Origin: Homoserinimonas sp.
GTDB lineage: Bacteria; Actinomycetota; Actinomycetes; Actinomycetales; Microbacteriaceae
DNA: 64,000 bases
Reading direction: 5' to 3'
Assembly (NCBI GenBank): GCA_023957835.1
Contig: JAMLGP010000001.1
Location: 1,481,575 to 1,545,574, forward strand
The translations under genes and the position numbers were made by a program. Below the pieces are notes generated by a model. That model had not been told where the DNA came from, did no database searches, and was given only the letters and a program-made list of their open reading frames with translations. Below are positions 53,253 to 62,222 of the stretch, in pieces (within the stretch, counting starts at the first letter, position 1; each line of letters begins with the position of its first letter).

Positions 53253-53657
53253 TTAAGCGGAACCGGTAACACTCCTCTGCAGACCGGCCGAGGCATCCTT
53301 CAGGCTGATTCCGCGAATAAGCAGCCAAAGTGAGATACCCAGTTCTGCCGCGAGGCTGATTACGGTCAGCGGGATTGTTATCAGCGGGTGAGTAGGAATG
53401 ACGAGTGCCTCAAGGAACCAGAACGTCACGGCTACCCCGTCTGCGAACAGCAGCGCCGATACGAAAGCGATCGTAAGACCGATGCGAAAACCGAGGCCGC
53501 CTGCTGCAATCGAAGCCTGCATGTCTGCGGCGCTGCCGAGGCCAATCCCGCCGAGTACGTTGGCGACGACCGAAGTCACGATGAAACCAAGGTAGGCGGC
53601 GCCGGTTAATCGGGCTACGAGCATTATTGAAGCGCGGTGAGTGGCGTCCTGAGACAT
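53253..53657 (-). CDS. Short DUF4386-like membrane protein
   Basis: ATG 53657 (site AAAGGA) gives 134 residues with four hydrophobic segments (TGAAYLGFIVTSVVANVLG, ISLAAELGISLWLLIRG at the end). It resembles DUF4386 proteins but is shorter than their usual length of over 200 residues, so it may be a truncated or minimal member. It is divergent from a TetR regulator across an operator-like palindrome and is probably its target. Confidence 0.65.
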   Translation of the reverse strand: MSQDATHRASIMLVARLTGAAYLGFIVTSVVANVLGGIGLGSAADMQASIAAGGLGFRIGLTIAFVSALLFADGVAVTFWFLEALVIPTHPLITIPLTVISLAAELGISLWLLIRGISLKDASAGLQRSVTGSA

Positions 53658-53691
53658 GCGCAAGCATCCTTTCGTGCTGAATTGAAAAATT

Positions 53692-53708
53692 GGTGTACGG
53701 TGTACGCC
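53692..53708. promoter_or_regulatory. TetR-type operator palindrome
   Basis: GGTGTAC-GGT-GTACGCC is an inverted repeat of 7-3-7 with one mismatch. It lies 35 bases upstream of the DUF4386-like gene and 61 bases upstream of the TetR gene, the usual site for divergent autoregulation. Confidence 0.6.
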
Positions 53709-53768
53709 TTTCAAGTGAATAAGCTAGACGTACCACCCAGATCTGTCAAGTTCGCTCGAAGGGATCCG

Positions 53769-54437
53769 ATGGCAGGGTCAGGACAAGTCCGTCGCCCGCG
53801 GCTAAACCGTCACCTCGTGCTGACCGAGGCAGTGGCCTTCGCGGATGCCAACGGGGTCGGCGCGCTGAGCATGCGGCGGCTCGCTCAGCAACTGGGGGTC
53901 GCTCCCATGGCCCTCTACAAGCACGTGACCAGCAAGGACGACATGCTTGACGGGATGCTCGCCCTTCTGCTCGAGGATGTCAGGGAGACTCCTTCGACCG
54001 GCCAGTGGCGTGAGGACCTGAGACGGCGCATTCTCGCCACTCGCAGCGCATTGATCGAGCATCCCTGGTCGCAGGAGGTTCTAAGCAGCAGGCGGCAGAT
54101 GACCGCGGCGATGCTCGATCACCTAGACGGTCTGGTTGGCGCTATGCTTCAGGGCGGCCTGCCAGTCGATCTGACTCACCACACCATGCACGTGCTCGGC
54201 AATCGGATGTGGGGGTTCAATCCCGAGCTGTTCGCTGCAACTCCCGCCTCCGATCCGAGTTTTGAGGTGCAGCGCTCGGCCCTCCCGCTACGCCATCGGC
54301 ATCTGGCCGAAATCGCAGCCGGCGTCGATCACGGCGCGATCGGGGTTGAGACCTCACGAATGCATGACGATTTCGAGTTCAACTTCGCACTGAACCTCAT
54401 CCTCGACGGTATCGAGGAATTCCGAAACGCCGACTAG
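53769..54437 (+). CDS. TetR-family transcriptional regulator
   Basis: ATG 53769 gives 222 residues with the TetR HTH (LTEAVAFADANGVGALSMRRLAQQ..., GVAPMALYKHVTSKDDML) and a TetR_C-type ligand domain. It probably represses itself and the divergent DUF4386-like gene through the palindrome between them. The ligand is unknown. The longer frame to 53637 would overlap the divergent gene start. Confidence 0.87.
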   Translation: MAGSGQVRRPRLNRHLVLTEAVAFADANGVGALSMRRLAQQLGVAPMALYKHVTSKDDMLDGMLALLLEDVRETPSTGQWREDLRRRILATRSALIEHPWSQEVLSSRRQMTAAMLDHLDGLVGAMLQGGLPVDLTHHTMHVLGNRMWGFNPELFAATPASDPSFEVQRSALPLRHRHLAEIAAGVDHGAIGVETSRMHDDFEFNFALNLILDGIEEFRNAD

Positions 54438-54465
54438 CGCTTCTCGGCGAGTAACGGTCCCTTGC

Positions 54466-55419
54466 CTAAAGCCAATCTACGAACTGTCCGTGCGGCCCGA
54501 CTCTGGCCAGAGGTTCTCCGTCCATAGAGAGGGTGAACTGCCCCGGCTTCGGCTTCCGGAGCTTCGCATCGACTTCTGGAAGCACATTCAGCGCATCCAG
54601 CGAAATCCAGCTTGCCCCGCTCGACCGGATCGCCTCTACGAGCTCCATCCTCTTGAGATAAGGCAAATAGACCAGCACAGCCGGCGTCAACACGACCTTT
54701 CTTAGGCCCCGGGGCGCGTCGGCACTCAAGGTCTGCAGTCCTTCGAGGGCGGTCGCCTCGATTATTCGAGGCGGATCCCTTCTGGCCAGTTCCATCGCTG
54801 CCTGCACCCGCTCAAGACGCTCCTCCTGCTCGGGCCAGATGAGCGTTTCCAGCCAGCGGACATCTTCAGGATTGAGCACGCTCAAAGGGTTCAAGTCCGC
54901 ACCCGCCCGCCATTGCACGTTCGGCATCCGCCTGAGGAATGGAACTGCGCCCGAGAACTCACTTTCGATCTTCACGAGTGACGGGCCGTCCTCCGGGTGC
55001 AGCCAGTGGTTCGTGAATCGATAGCTGTACCGATCCGGAATCAGGCACAGCCCCGCACTGGCCCCGAGCTCGATCAACGCTATTGGCTCATCGATCAATC
55101 CCAGGGCCGGCAATAGGGCCGCACACCGTCTGGGCTCATTGGTCTGAGTGGACCGCTGAATCGCCTGCCCGGCGATTCTGTTCCAGTTTTCGATCAGCCA
55201 GACCCTGAGTGAGTTATAGCTTTCGAGGGGGGCGCCGAGCACTCTCGACACCGCGAAAATGAGGTTCGGCTGCCGCTTTTGAAGGGGCAAGGTCTCGATC
55301 AAGTCCAGGACGTCGCGGTCGCCCGAAATGCCGAGGGCCCAGTTGGCAAACAGCTCGCTTTGACCCTTGCATTCGACTTCAGCAAAGTTCCGGTACCAGT
55401 CGGCGGTGTCTTTCTCCAT
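54466..55419 (-). CDS. DUF2332 protein
   Basis: The 317-residue protein has the DUF2332 pattern: FANWALGISGDRDVLDLIETLP near the N-terminus, ALLPALGLIDEPIALIELGASAGLCLIPDRYSY around residue 105, and a C-terminal SMDGEPLARVGPHG. The IELGASAGL segment resembles a SAM-binding loop, so a methyltransferase-like fold is possible. Function is unknown. Confidence 0.83.
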   Translation of the reverse strand: MEKDTADWYRNFAEVECKGQSELFANWALGISGDRDVLDLIETLPLQKRQPNLIFAVSRVLGAPLESYNSLRVWLIENWNRIAGQAIQRSTQTNEPRRCAALLPALGLIDEPIALIELGASAGLCLIPDRYSYRFTNHWLHPEDGPSLVKIESEFSGAVPFLRRMPNVQWRAGADLNPLSVLNPEDVRWLETLIWPEQEERLERVQAAMELARRDPPRIIEATALEGLQTLSADAPRGLRKVVLTPAVLVYLPYLKRMELVEAIRSSGASWISLDALNVLPEVDAKLRKPKPGQFTLSMDGEPLARVGPHGQFVDWL

Positions 55420-55524
55420 CGGCTCCCGATTCGATATTGCTAACCCAGATTACGGCGGCGAAGGAACATCCTCCGGAGGTTGGCGGTTGAATTGGTTAGC
55501 AATCGAATTCGGAAGGGAATCGGC

Positions 55525-55929
55525 ATGGACTACCCACACAACCTCACAGAAGACCAATGGCGCGAGAAGCTCAGCCCGGAGGAATACGAGGTTCTGCGGC
55601 AAGCCGGTACCGAGCGGCCCTGGACTGGCGAGTTGCTCGATGAACACCGGGAGGGCGTCTACAGTTGCCGGGCCTGCGGTGCGGAGCTTTTCAGAAGCAC
55701 GGCGAAGTTCGATTCGCACTGCGGCTGGCCGAGCTTTTACACGCCAAGCGAGAAGGATGCCGTGGTCCTGCTCAAGGACACGACCCTCGGCATGCAGAGA
55801 GTCGAAGTTCGCTGTTCAAACTGCGGCTCTCACCTCGGCCACGTTTTCGACGATGCACCACAAACTCCCACCGGAGACCGCTACTGCATGAATTCGGTCT
55901 CGCTCAGCTTCCAACCTAAGTCGTCCTGA
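55525..55929 (+). CDS. msrB: Peptide-methionine (R)-S-oxide reductase
   Basis: ATG 55525 (site GGAAGGGA) gives 134 residues. Two CxxC zinc pairs (CRAC, CSNC), HCGWPSF and the catalytic Cys in RYCMNSVSLSF are intact. It reduces the R form of methionine sulfoxide in proteins with thioredoxin. The gene precedes tRNA-Thr by 34 bases. Confidence 0.93.
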   Translation: MDYPHNLTEDQWREKLSPEEYEVLRQAGTERPWTGELLDEHREGVYSCRACGAELFRSTAKFDSHCGWPSFYTPSEKDAVVLLKDTTLGMQRVEVRCSNCGSHLGHVFDDAPQTPTGDRYCMNSVSLSFQPKSS

Positions 55930-55963
55930 ATCACAGGCTCACCCTATTAGCATTGGGTGAGTC

Positions 55964-56037
55964 GCCTCCTTAGCTCAGTTGGTCAGAGCACCGCTCTTGT
56001 AAAGCGGGGGTCGTCGGTTCGAATCCGACAGGGGGCT
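55964..56037 (+). tRNA. tRNA-Thr (anticodon TGT)
   Basis: A 74-base cloverleaf folds cleanly: acceptor GCCTCCT/AGGGGGC, D arm GCTC/GAGC, anticodon stem CCGCT/AGCGG with loop CTTGTAA, T arm GTCGG-TTCGAAT-CCGAC. CCA is not encoded. It ends 3 bases before the convergent DsbA-like gene's stop. Confidence 0.96.
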
Positions 56038-56040
56038 CTA

Positions 56041-56973
56041 TTACGGAGTTGGCGTTGGCGACGGGCTGGGCGAAGGCTGGGTCTTGTCCGAATAGTTGGA
56101 TCCGAGCACCTGGATCAGGAACGACGAGAACTCCTGCGGGTCAAAGGCTCCTGTGCTCGGGTTCACCGTGTACTGGTACAGCTGCCCATTCACATAGATA
56201 GTCGGGGTCCCCTTTTGTGCCGGCTGGGTCGCCACTCCCGGGATCGGGTTGAAGGAGAATCGATCGGTTGCACTGCCGACCCAGCTCGCAAACTCCTGCG
56301 ACTTAATGCAGCTGGTGATTTCCTTGAGATGGTCGACTCCTACCTGCTTGGCAAAGCCGATTAGGGTGTCGTCGTCCAGACCGGCAGTGTTCTCCTCCGG
56401 CTGGTTCTCAAACAGGATTGCGCTAAAGTCAAAGGCTTTATCAGGCGAGTAGTTAGCGACACAGGCCAGCGCATTCGCTGCTCTGGTTGAGTACTTGGTC
56501 CCCATCGACAACCGATCCAGAATGGCTACCGGGTGAATTTCCAGAGTTGCAGCGCCATCCGACACCAGCTGCTTGATTTGCGCGGCATTCGCAGCTTCAA
56601 ATCCACCGCAATAAGGGCACATGTAATCGACATAGACCCGGATGTCCAGGACATCGGAACTCGCATTCGACGCCGAGGGGACCGGCTCCTTGTCAGGCAT
56701 CAGCGATCCGGTGCGCTCGGTCTGGAACCCCTGACCGATCTTCACCCCGTCGCTGAGCATGTTGAGCGGGCCAGGCGCCGGCGGCTTGATGGCAGTGGAG
56801 ATAACCACAGCGACCACAGCGACGACTGCCAGGACCACCACGATGAGGCTGCCCTGAAGAATGAACTTGTTGCGCCGTTCCTTCTTGCGCTGCTCTTCCC
56901 TGAGTTTGCGCGCCTTTTCACGAGCGGCATCGCGCTTCTCGTTCTTGCTCGGACGGGGATTACTAGTGCTCAC
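56041..56973 (-). CDS. Membrane-anchored DsbA-family thioredoxin-fold protein
   Basis: GTG 56973 (site GAGG) gives 310 residues; an ATG at 56985 is an alternative without a good ribosome site. A highly charged cytoplasmic helix (KRDAAREKARKLREEQRKKERR), one membrane span, and an external thioredoxin fold with CPYCGGF are seen, plus the cis-Pro loop GTPTIYVNG. It ends in a Pro/Ser/Thr tail. It should oxidise or isomerise disulfides outside the membrane. Confidence 0.87.
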   Translation of the reverse strand: MSTSNPRPSKNEKRDAAREKARKLREEQRKKERRNKFILQGSLIVVVLAVVAVVAVVISTAIKPPAPGPLNMLSDGVKIGQGFQTERTGSLMPDKEPVPSASNASSDVLDIRVYVDYMCPYCGGFEAANAAQIKQLVSDGAATLEIHPVAILDRLSMGTKYSTRAANALACVANYSPDKAFDFSAILFENQPEENTAGLDDDTLIGFAKQVGVDHLKEITSCIKSQEFASWVGSATDRFSFNPIPGVATQPAQKGTPTIYVNGQLYQYTVNPSTGAFDPQEFSSFLIQVLGSNYSDKTQPSPSPSPTPTP

Positions 56974-57173
56974 ATCGAACCTCATTCGAAACCATTTGGT
57001 GGGGTGCTCACCGATTCAAGATGCTAACCCGCAGAATCTGAGAATCCGCAGTAAAGCACCTGAACCAGCCTACCGATTCGAGGCGCGTTCGGCTTCCGCG
57101 CCGCTTGACTTGGTGCCATAATGGCGGAATCGCGGTGGCAGTTGCTTCCGCGAATCCATTCACTACGGATCGT

Positions 57174-57191
57174 CCGGCACGTACCTGCCGG
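57174..57191 (+). other. Hairpin just before the ugpC ribosome site
   Basis: CCGGCA and TGCCGG form a 6-bp stem immediately before GAAGGAGAAG and the ATG. It may modulate translation or stability of the ABC ATPase message. Confidence 0.4.
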
Positions 57192-57209
57192 TGAAGGAGA
57201 AGTACAACC

Positions 57210-58313
57210 ATGGCGTCTGTCACTTTTGACCATGCTACGAGAATCTATCCGGGACAATCCCGACCCGCAGTCGACAAGCTGGATTTGAAAGTTGAGGATG
57301 GTGAGTTCCTGGTTCTGGTCGGCCCGTCCGGCTGCGGGAAGTCCACCTCGCTTCGAATGCTCGCCGGTCTCGAAGAAATCAACGAAGGCCGAATTCTCAT
57401 CGGCGACCGCGACGTAACCGACGTTCCGCCAAAAGACCGCGACATCGCAATGGTCTTCCAGAACTACGCCCTCTACCCGCACATGACGGTTGCCGAAAAC
57501 ATGGGCTTCGCCCTCAAGATCGCCGGAGTCAGCAAGGAAGAGCGCGCGCAGCGGGTCCTCGAAGCCGCGAAACTGCTTGACTTGGAGGACTACCTGGGCC
57601 GCAAGCCCAAGGCCCTCTCCGGCGGCCAGCGCCAGAGAGTCGCAATGGGCCGTGCAATCGTCCGCAGCCCGCAGGTGTTCCTTATGGACGAGCCGCTTTC
57701 GAACCTGGACGCGAAGCTGCGCGTTCAGACCAGAACCCAGATCGCCTCCCTTACCAGGCGCCTGGGGGTCACTACGGTTTACGTCACGCACGACCAGATC
57801 GAGGCTCTCACCATGGGTGATCGAATTGCGGTACTAAAGGACGGACTGCTCCAGCAGGTGGGAACCCCGAGGGAGCTGTATGCAAACCCGACCAATATCT
57901 TCGTCGCGGGCTTCATCGGATCCCCTGCCATGAACCTCTTCGGATCGAAGCTCGCAGAAGGCGGAGTGCAGTTCGGAACGGATGTCACAAAGCTCGACCG
58001 CGAAACGGTTGCGGCCGCAAAGGGTAAGAACGTCACGATCGGTGTTCGCCCGGAGGACATCATCGTTTCGAACAGCGGAAAAGGCATCGAAGTCGAGGTC
58101 GACATAGTCGAAGAGCTCGGTGCCGACGGCTACCTCTACGGTTCGGCGAAAGTGGACGGGCAGAAGATCGAGATCGTTGCGAGGGTGGACGGCAGAAACC
58201 ACCCGAAGGCCAAGGACAAGGTCATCATCACTCCCAAGCCGGAGCACGTTCACGTTTTCGATACAGAAACCGGGGAGCGGCTCAGCAAGACGGCGGTCGA
58301 AGTCGGGAACTAG
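57210..58313 (+). CDS. ugpC: ABC transporter ATP-binding protein, UgpC/MalK family
   Basis: The 367-residue ATPase has Walker A GPSGCGKST, the Q loop VFQNYALYPHMT, signature LSGGQRQRVAMGRA, Walker B VFLMDEPLSNLD and the H loop VTHDQIEALTMGD. A C-terminal TOBE domain (IGVRPEDI) marks the sugar-importer family. No permease or binding protein is adjacent; in actinobacteria one such ATPase often powers several sugar importers. The DUF4032 gene follows 27 bases later. Confidence 0.92.
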   Translation: MASVTFDHATRIYPGQSRPAVDKLDLKVEDGEFLVLVGPSGCGKSTSLRMLAGLEEINEGRILIGDRDVTDVPPKDRDIAMVFQNYALYPHMTVAENMGFALKIAGVSKEERAQRVLEAAKLLDLEDYLGRKPKALSGGQRQRVAMGRAIVRSPQVFLMDEPLSNLDAKLRVQTRTQIASLTRRLGVTTVYVTHDQIEALTMGDRIAVLKDGLLQQVGTPRELYANPTNIFVAGFIGSPAMNLFGSKLAEGGVQFGTDVTKLDRETVAAAKGKNVTIGVRPEDIIVSNSGKGIEVEVDIVEELGADGYLYGSAKVDGQKIEIVARVDGRNHPKAKDKVIITPKPEHVHVFDTETGERLSKTAVEVGN

Positions 58314-58340
58314 GGATCCTGAACTGGAGGTGAAGCGGCG

Positions 58341-59612
58341 GTGAGCGGTTCACTGAACATCACAGCCGCGATCACCGACCCAGCCCTGCTCGACCTGCCC
58401 TGGGAGCTTCCCCTCGAACTCTGGCCGGAAGAGACCATCGCGGCACTGCCAAAGGGAATCTCGCGGCACCTGGTTCGATTCGTGCAGCTCGGCGGCTACG
58501 TCGTCGCGATCAAGGAAACCTCCCCGGAACTGGCCAGGCGCGAATACGAGCTGCTCAGAACCCTGCAGCGGCTCGAAGTTCCGTGCGTTGAGCCGGTCGC
58601 GGTAATCGACAATCGAGTGGATGCCGATGGCAACCAGCTCGAGTCGATGCTCGTGACCCGGCACTTGAAATTCTCTCTGCCCTACCGAGCCCTGTACTCG
58701 CAGGCGCTGCGGCCGGAAACCGCCACCAGGCTGATTGATGCCCTCGCCGTGCTGCTAGTGCGGCTGCACATAGTGGGCTTCTTCTGGGGAGACGTATCTC
58801 TTTCCAATACCCTCTTCCGTCGCGACGCGGGGGCCTTTGCCGCCTACCTCGTGGATGCCGAAACCGGTCGACTTCAGCCTCCGCTTTCGGACGGCCAGAG
58901 AGAGCACGACCTTGAAATCGCAAGGGTCAACATTGCCGGCGAGCTCCTGGACCTTGCCGCAGGCGGCCGGCTCGAGGAGTCGATTGATCCGATCGAAGTG
59001 AGCAACGGCATCCTCGATGCCTATCGCACCCTGTGGAAGGAACTGACCGGAACCGAGTCCTTCGATTCTGCAGAGCGCTGGAGAATTGCGGAGCGAGTCG
59101 AGAGGCTCAACACCCTCGGCTTCGACATCGAAGAACTCACCATCCTTTCGGATGCCGAAGGAAGCCGAGTGCGAATTCAGCCGAAGGTAGTCGACGCCGG
59201 GCACCACCAGCGAAGACTGCTCAGGCTCACCGGTCTGGATGCGGAAGAAAACCAGGCCAGGAGGCTGCTCAACGATCTCGACGCCTATGCCGCCACCAAC
59301 CATCCGGGAAACTACGACGAAGAAGCTGTAGCGCACGAGTGGATGAGCACGGTTTTCGAGCCGGTCATCCGGGCCATTCCACGAGAACTCAAGGGAAAGC
59401 TCGATCCAGCAGAGGTCTTCCACCAAATGCTCGATCACCGCTGGTTCCGCTCTCAAAACGAGAATCGCGAAGTGCCACTCGCCGAGGCGGTGTCTTCTTA
59501 CATAGACAACGTGCTCAGGCACCGCAGAGACGAAGCCACCGTGATCGATCCGCCCACCGGCGCCTACACTCTCCCGATCGACGTCATCGACGACTGGCGC
59601 GACCGAGTGTGA
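58341..59612 (+). CDS. DUF4032 protein with kinase-like segment
   Basis: GTG 58341 (site GGAGGTGA) gives 423 residues. The first half has a kinase-like layout (YVVAIKETSPELARREYELLRTL, then HIVGFFWGDVSLSNTLFRR and AYLVDAETG) reminiscent of lipopolysaccharide or aminoglycoside kinases; the second half matches DUF4032. The GD..SLSN segment could be a catalytic loop and DAETG the metal site. It is paired with the UgpC ATPase. Its substrate is unknown. Confidence 0.83.
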   Translation: MSGSLNITAAITDPALLDLPWELPLELWPEETIAALPKGISRHLVRFVQLGGYVVAIKETSPELARREYELLRTLQRLEVPCVEPVAVIDNRVDADGNQLESMLVTRHLKFSLPYRALYSQALRPETATRLIDALAVLLVRLHIVGFFWGDVSLSNTLFRRDAGAFAAYLVDAETGRLQPPLSDGQREHDLEIARVNIAGELLDLAAGGRLEESIDPIEVSNGILDAYRTLWKELTGTESFDSAERWRIAERVERLNTLGFDIEELTILSDAEGSRVRIQPKVVDAGHHQRRLLRLTGLDAEENQARRLLNDLDAYAATNHPGNYDEEAVAHEWMSTVFEPVIRAIPRELKGKLDPAEVFHQMLDHRWFRSQNENREVPLAEAVSSYIDNVLRHRRDEATVIDPPTGAYTLPIDVIDDWRDRV

Positions 59613-59633
59613 ACTACCACGACTGAATGCGCT

Positions 59634-60092
59634 CTAGCCCAGGAGCCTTTCGAGCCCCCTTCCGGGCGCGTGCTCGAAGATCAGATTGGTCTCGGTGTTA
59701 GCCACAGCCGGATGCGAAGCCAGGTGCTCAAGAACGAAGTCCCTCAACTCGATTGAGTTTCTCGCTGCCACATGGAGCAGAAAATCATCGGCTCCGGCCA
59801 TGTGGTAGAGGTCTATGACTCCAGGCCAGCCCGGCGCCTCGCGCCTGAAATTCTCAACATCTTCCCTGACTATCGAAACCAGCCGCACCGAAATAAGCGC
59901 CTGAACGGTCATTCCAAGCGCCATGAGATCCAGGTCGACGTGGGTGCCCTGAATTACCTTCTCGCTTTGCAGGCGCTTGAGCCGCAGCGAAACCGTGGAC
60001 TCCGCTACTCCGGTTGCCGATGCGAGGGCTGCGCCCGAGCTTCTCGCATTCGAAATCAATGCCCGCAGGATTCTGCGATCGAGGTCGTCCAT
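59634..60092 (-). CDS. Lrp/AsnC-family regulator
   Basis: ATG 60092 gives 152 residues, the standard Lrp length, with the HTH (LDRRILRALISNARSSGAALA, AESTVSLRLKRLQ) and a C-terminal ligand domain (YHMAGADDFLLHV). A longer frame to 60269 overlaps the divergent lyase gene and was rejected. It likely controls the divergent sulfur amino acid lyase, as MdeR controls MdeA in Pseudomonas. Confidence 0.9.
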   Translation of the reverse strand: MDDLDRRILRALISNARSSGAALASATGVAESTVSLRLKRLQSEKVIQGTHVDLDLMALGMTVQALISVRLVSIVREDVENFRREAPGWPGVIDLYHMAGADDFLLHVAARNSIELRDFVLEHLASHPAVANTETNLIFEHAPGRGLERLLG

Positions 60093-60191
60093 ACGGCAAG
60101 AATTTCGCAGAATGTACGGTCCTGTCCAGTTCTTAGCGAAGATTCTTTCGGATAACTTGCGGCAAGTCGCGGATTCTGATTCTGTCAAGCT

Positions 60192-61367
60192 ATGGACGCT
60201 TCGAAGCAGCATTTTGAAACCCGCGCGGTACACGGCGGAATGGAAGGCCTTGAAGAGGCCGGTTCCCACGTACCGCCAATTGACCTCTCAACCACCAACC
60301 CTCTTCCGAGCATTCAAATCGGCGGCGAGTCCTACGACCAGATGGCTTCCGGTGGTTCGATTCTGCCCGGCCAGTCAGCCGTTTACCAGCGACTCTGGCA
60401 GCCTGGAGTCGCCCGATTCGAAGAGAGCCTCTCCGGTCTGGAAGGCTCGGAGGCTTCGGTGGCCTTCGCGAGCGGAATGGCGGCCCTCGCGGCGACCATT
60501 ATCGCAATGGTCAATGAGAAGAAGACCCACGTAGTCGGGCTGCGCCCGCTCTACGGCGGCACCGATCACGTTCTGGACAACGGAGTCCTCGGCACGACGG
60601 TCAGCTGGGTTCACTCGGTGGAAGAGATCTCGGGCGCGATCACCGCAGACACCGGACTGGTCATGATCGAGACCCCTGCCAACCCGACCCTCGAGCTCGT
60701 AGACATCGCCGCGGCGGTCAAGGCGGCCGGGTCGGTGCCGGTCATGGTCGACAACACCTTCGCCACTCCAGTACTTCAGCGCCCGATCGAACTCGGAGCG
60801 ACGCTCGTTCTGCACAGCGCAACCAAGTACATCGGCGGGCACGGCGACGTAATGGGCGGCGTCATTTGCGGCAGCAACGAGTGGATCGGAAGAATCCGGC
60901 ACATCCGGGCTCTCACCGGAGGGCTTCTGCACCCATTCGCCGCCTACCTTCTGCACCGCGGACTTCGCACCATGCCGCTTAGGGTCCGTGCCCAGCAGGA
61001 AACGGCAAACGAACTCGCCCACAGGCTCAGCTCGCACCCGGCACTTGCGAGAGTGCTCTACCCGGGACTCGAGGGTTGCGACCCGCAGGGGCTCATCGGA
61101 ACCCAAATGGCGGGCCCCGGCTCGATGCTCTCGATCGACCTCAAGGACGGATACAACGCCGCTGCGAAGTTCACCGAGTCGCTCAAGCTCATCAGCCACG
61201 CGGTTTCTCTCGGCGGAGTGGACACTCTCGCCCAGCATCCGGCATCGCTTACCCACAGGCCGGTGGCAGCGGAGGCAAAGCCGGGCGCAGGCGTCGTGCG
61301 GATTTCGATCGGGCTCGAGCACGTAGATGACATCTACGACGACATCATGCAGGCTTTAAAGGCCTAG
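60192..61367 (+). CDS. Cys/Met-metabolism PLP enzyme (methionine gamma-lyase or cystathionine lyase type)
   Basis: The 391-residue enzyme has SGMAALAATI, the PLP motif LVLHSATKYIGGHGD with Lys near residue 213, VMVDNTFATP and SLGGVDTLAQHPASLTH. It belongs to the trans-sulfuration family. Divergence from an Lrp regulator suggests a catabolic lyase such as methionine gamma-lyase; residues alone do not settle this. It ends convergently over the siderophore-interacting gene by 4 bases. Confidence 0.87.
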   Translation: MDASKQHFETRAVHGGMEGLEEAGSHVPPIDLSTTNPLPSIQIGGESYDQMASGGSILPGQSAVYQRLWQPGVARFEESLSGLEGSEASVAFASGMAALAATIIAMVNEKKTHVVGLRPLYGGTDHVLDNGVLGTTVSWVHSVEEISGAITADTGLVMIETPANPTLELVDIAAAVKAAGSVPVMVDNTFATPVLQRPIELGATLVLHSATKYIGGHGDVMGGVICGSNEWIGRIRHIRALTGGLLHPFAAYLLHRGLRTMPLRVRAQQETANELAHRLSSHPALARVLYPGLEGCDPQGLIGTQMAGPGSMLSIDLKDGYNAAAKFTESLKLISHAVSLGGVDTLAQHPASLTHRPVAAEAKPGAGVVRISIGLEHVDDIYDDIMQALKA

Positions 61368-62161
61368 AAAGTCGCTCGACCGAGCTTCCAGTAACCGCTG
61401 AAGATTACATTCGTCTTCGGCACTCCTCGTTCGCTCACCAGGAACATTCTGACCCCGGTGGCGATCGAGGATTCGCCGACCGAGAAGGCGGCGAGGTGAT
61501 CTGCGGTCAGATCCAGCCGCGAAAGCTCCGGCATGAGGGTGCTGCCCGGGTTCTCCGAAGGGCTCCGCTCAAGCCACCGCACTTCGACACCTTCGGGTGC
61601 CTGCAGCTCCTGCTGGTCCGCAGAGTCGAAGAGTTCAATGAGCGCTGTGCCCTTCGAATTGGCGGGGAGGTCCCTAAGGATGCCCGCAACGGCAGGCAAT
61701 CCGCTCTCGTCGGTCGCCAGGAGGATTCGGTCCGCTTCGGTCTGCTTCCAGCCGCAGCCCTGGTCAATCAGGGCCACTTCGAACCCGGGCTCGACGGTTG
61801 CCGCCCAGGGACCGGCAACCCCCTGCGTGCCATGGACAACGAAATCGATGTCCATTTCGGAGGAGTCCTGGCGAAAGTTGCGAATCGTATAGTTGCGCAC
61901 TACCGGTCGAACACCTTTGGGAACAGTGAGGTAGCGCAGGAAGCCTCCCATGCCGAAGCGATCCGGCATCCGGTCCAGTGTCTCGCTTTCTCGAACCGGA
62001 ATTGCCAGCCGGAACCACTGGTCAAACCCGAGGTAGCGGAACCGGTCGAAGTCTTCGCCGCCGATCGTGACTCGAACGAAGTTCGGACTAATTCGCTCGG
62101 TGCGCAATACGGATGCCCGCACAAGTCCCGAGTCGGAGTGGGTGACGGTTATATTGCTCAA
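61364..62161 (-). CDS. Siderophore-interacting protein (FAD-type ferric reductase)
   Basis: The protein has about 265 residues with the SIP flavin domain (RISPNFVRVTIGG, RNYTIRNFRQDSSEMDIDFVVHG) and a C-terminal NAD(P)-like domain (ILLATDESGLPAVAGIL). It reduces ferric siderophores in the cytoplasm to release iron. The start is uncertain: TTG 62161 after GGGG was chosen over TTG 62173. A strong iron box lies 18 bases upstream, so the DtxR/IdeR-type regulator should repress it. Confidence 0.87.
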   Translation of the reverse strand: MSNITVTHSDSGLVRASVLRTERISPNFVRVTIGGEDFDRFRYLGFDQWFRLAIPVRESETLDRMPDRFGMGGFLRYLTVPKGVRPVVRNYTIRNFRQDSSEMDIDFVVHGTQGVAGPWAATVEPGFEVALIDQGCGWKQTEADRILLATDESGLPAVAGILRDLPANSKGTALIELFDSADQQELQAPEGVEVRWLERSPSENPGSTLMPELSRLDLTADHLAAFSVGESSIATGVRMFLVSERGVPKTNVIFSGYWKLGRATF

Positions 62162-62178
62162 AGCTTGCCCCAATGCAC

Positions 62179-62204
62179 ATAGGTAAGGCTAACCTAAGTT
62201 AGCC
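62179..62204. promoter_or_regulatory. DtxR/IdeR iron box with an overlapping second half
   Basis: Bases 62179-62197 match TTAGGTTAGGCTAACCTAA at 17 of 19 positions. A second perfect 7-bp inverted repeat, GGCTAAC-CTAA-GTTAGCC (62187-62204), overlaps it, as where two repressor dimers bind. It lies directly before the siderophore-interacting gene. Confidence 0.85.
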
Positions 62205-62222
62205 CGAGCTTCTAACCTGTTG

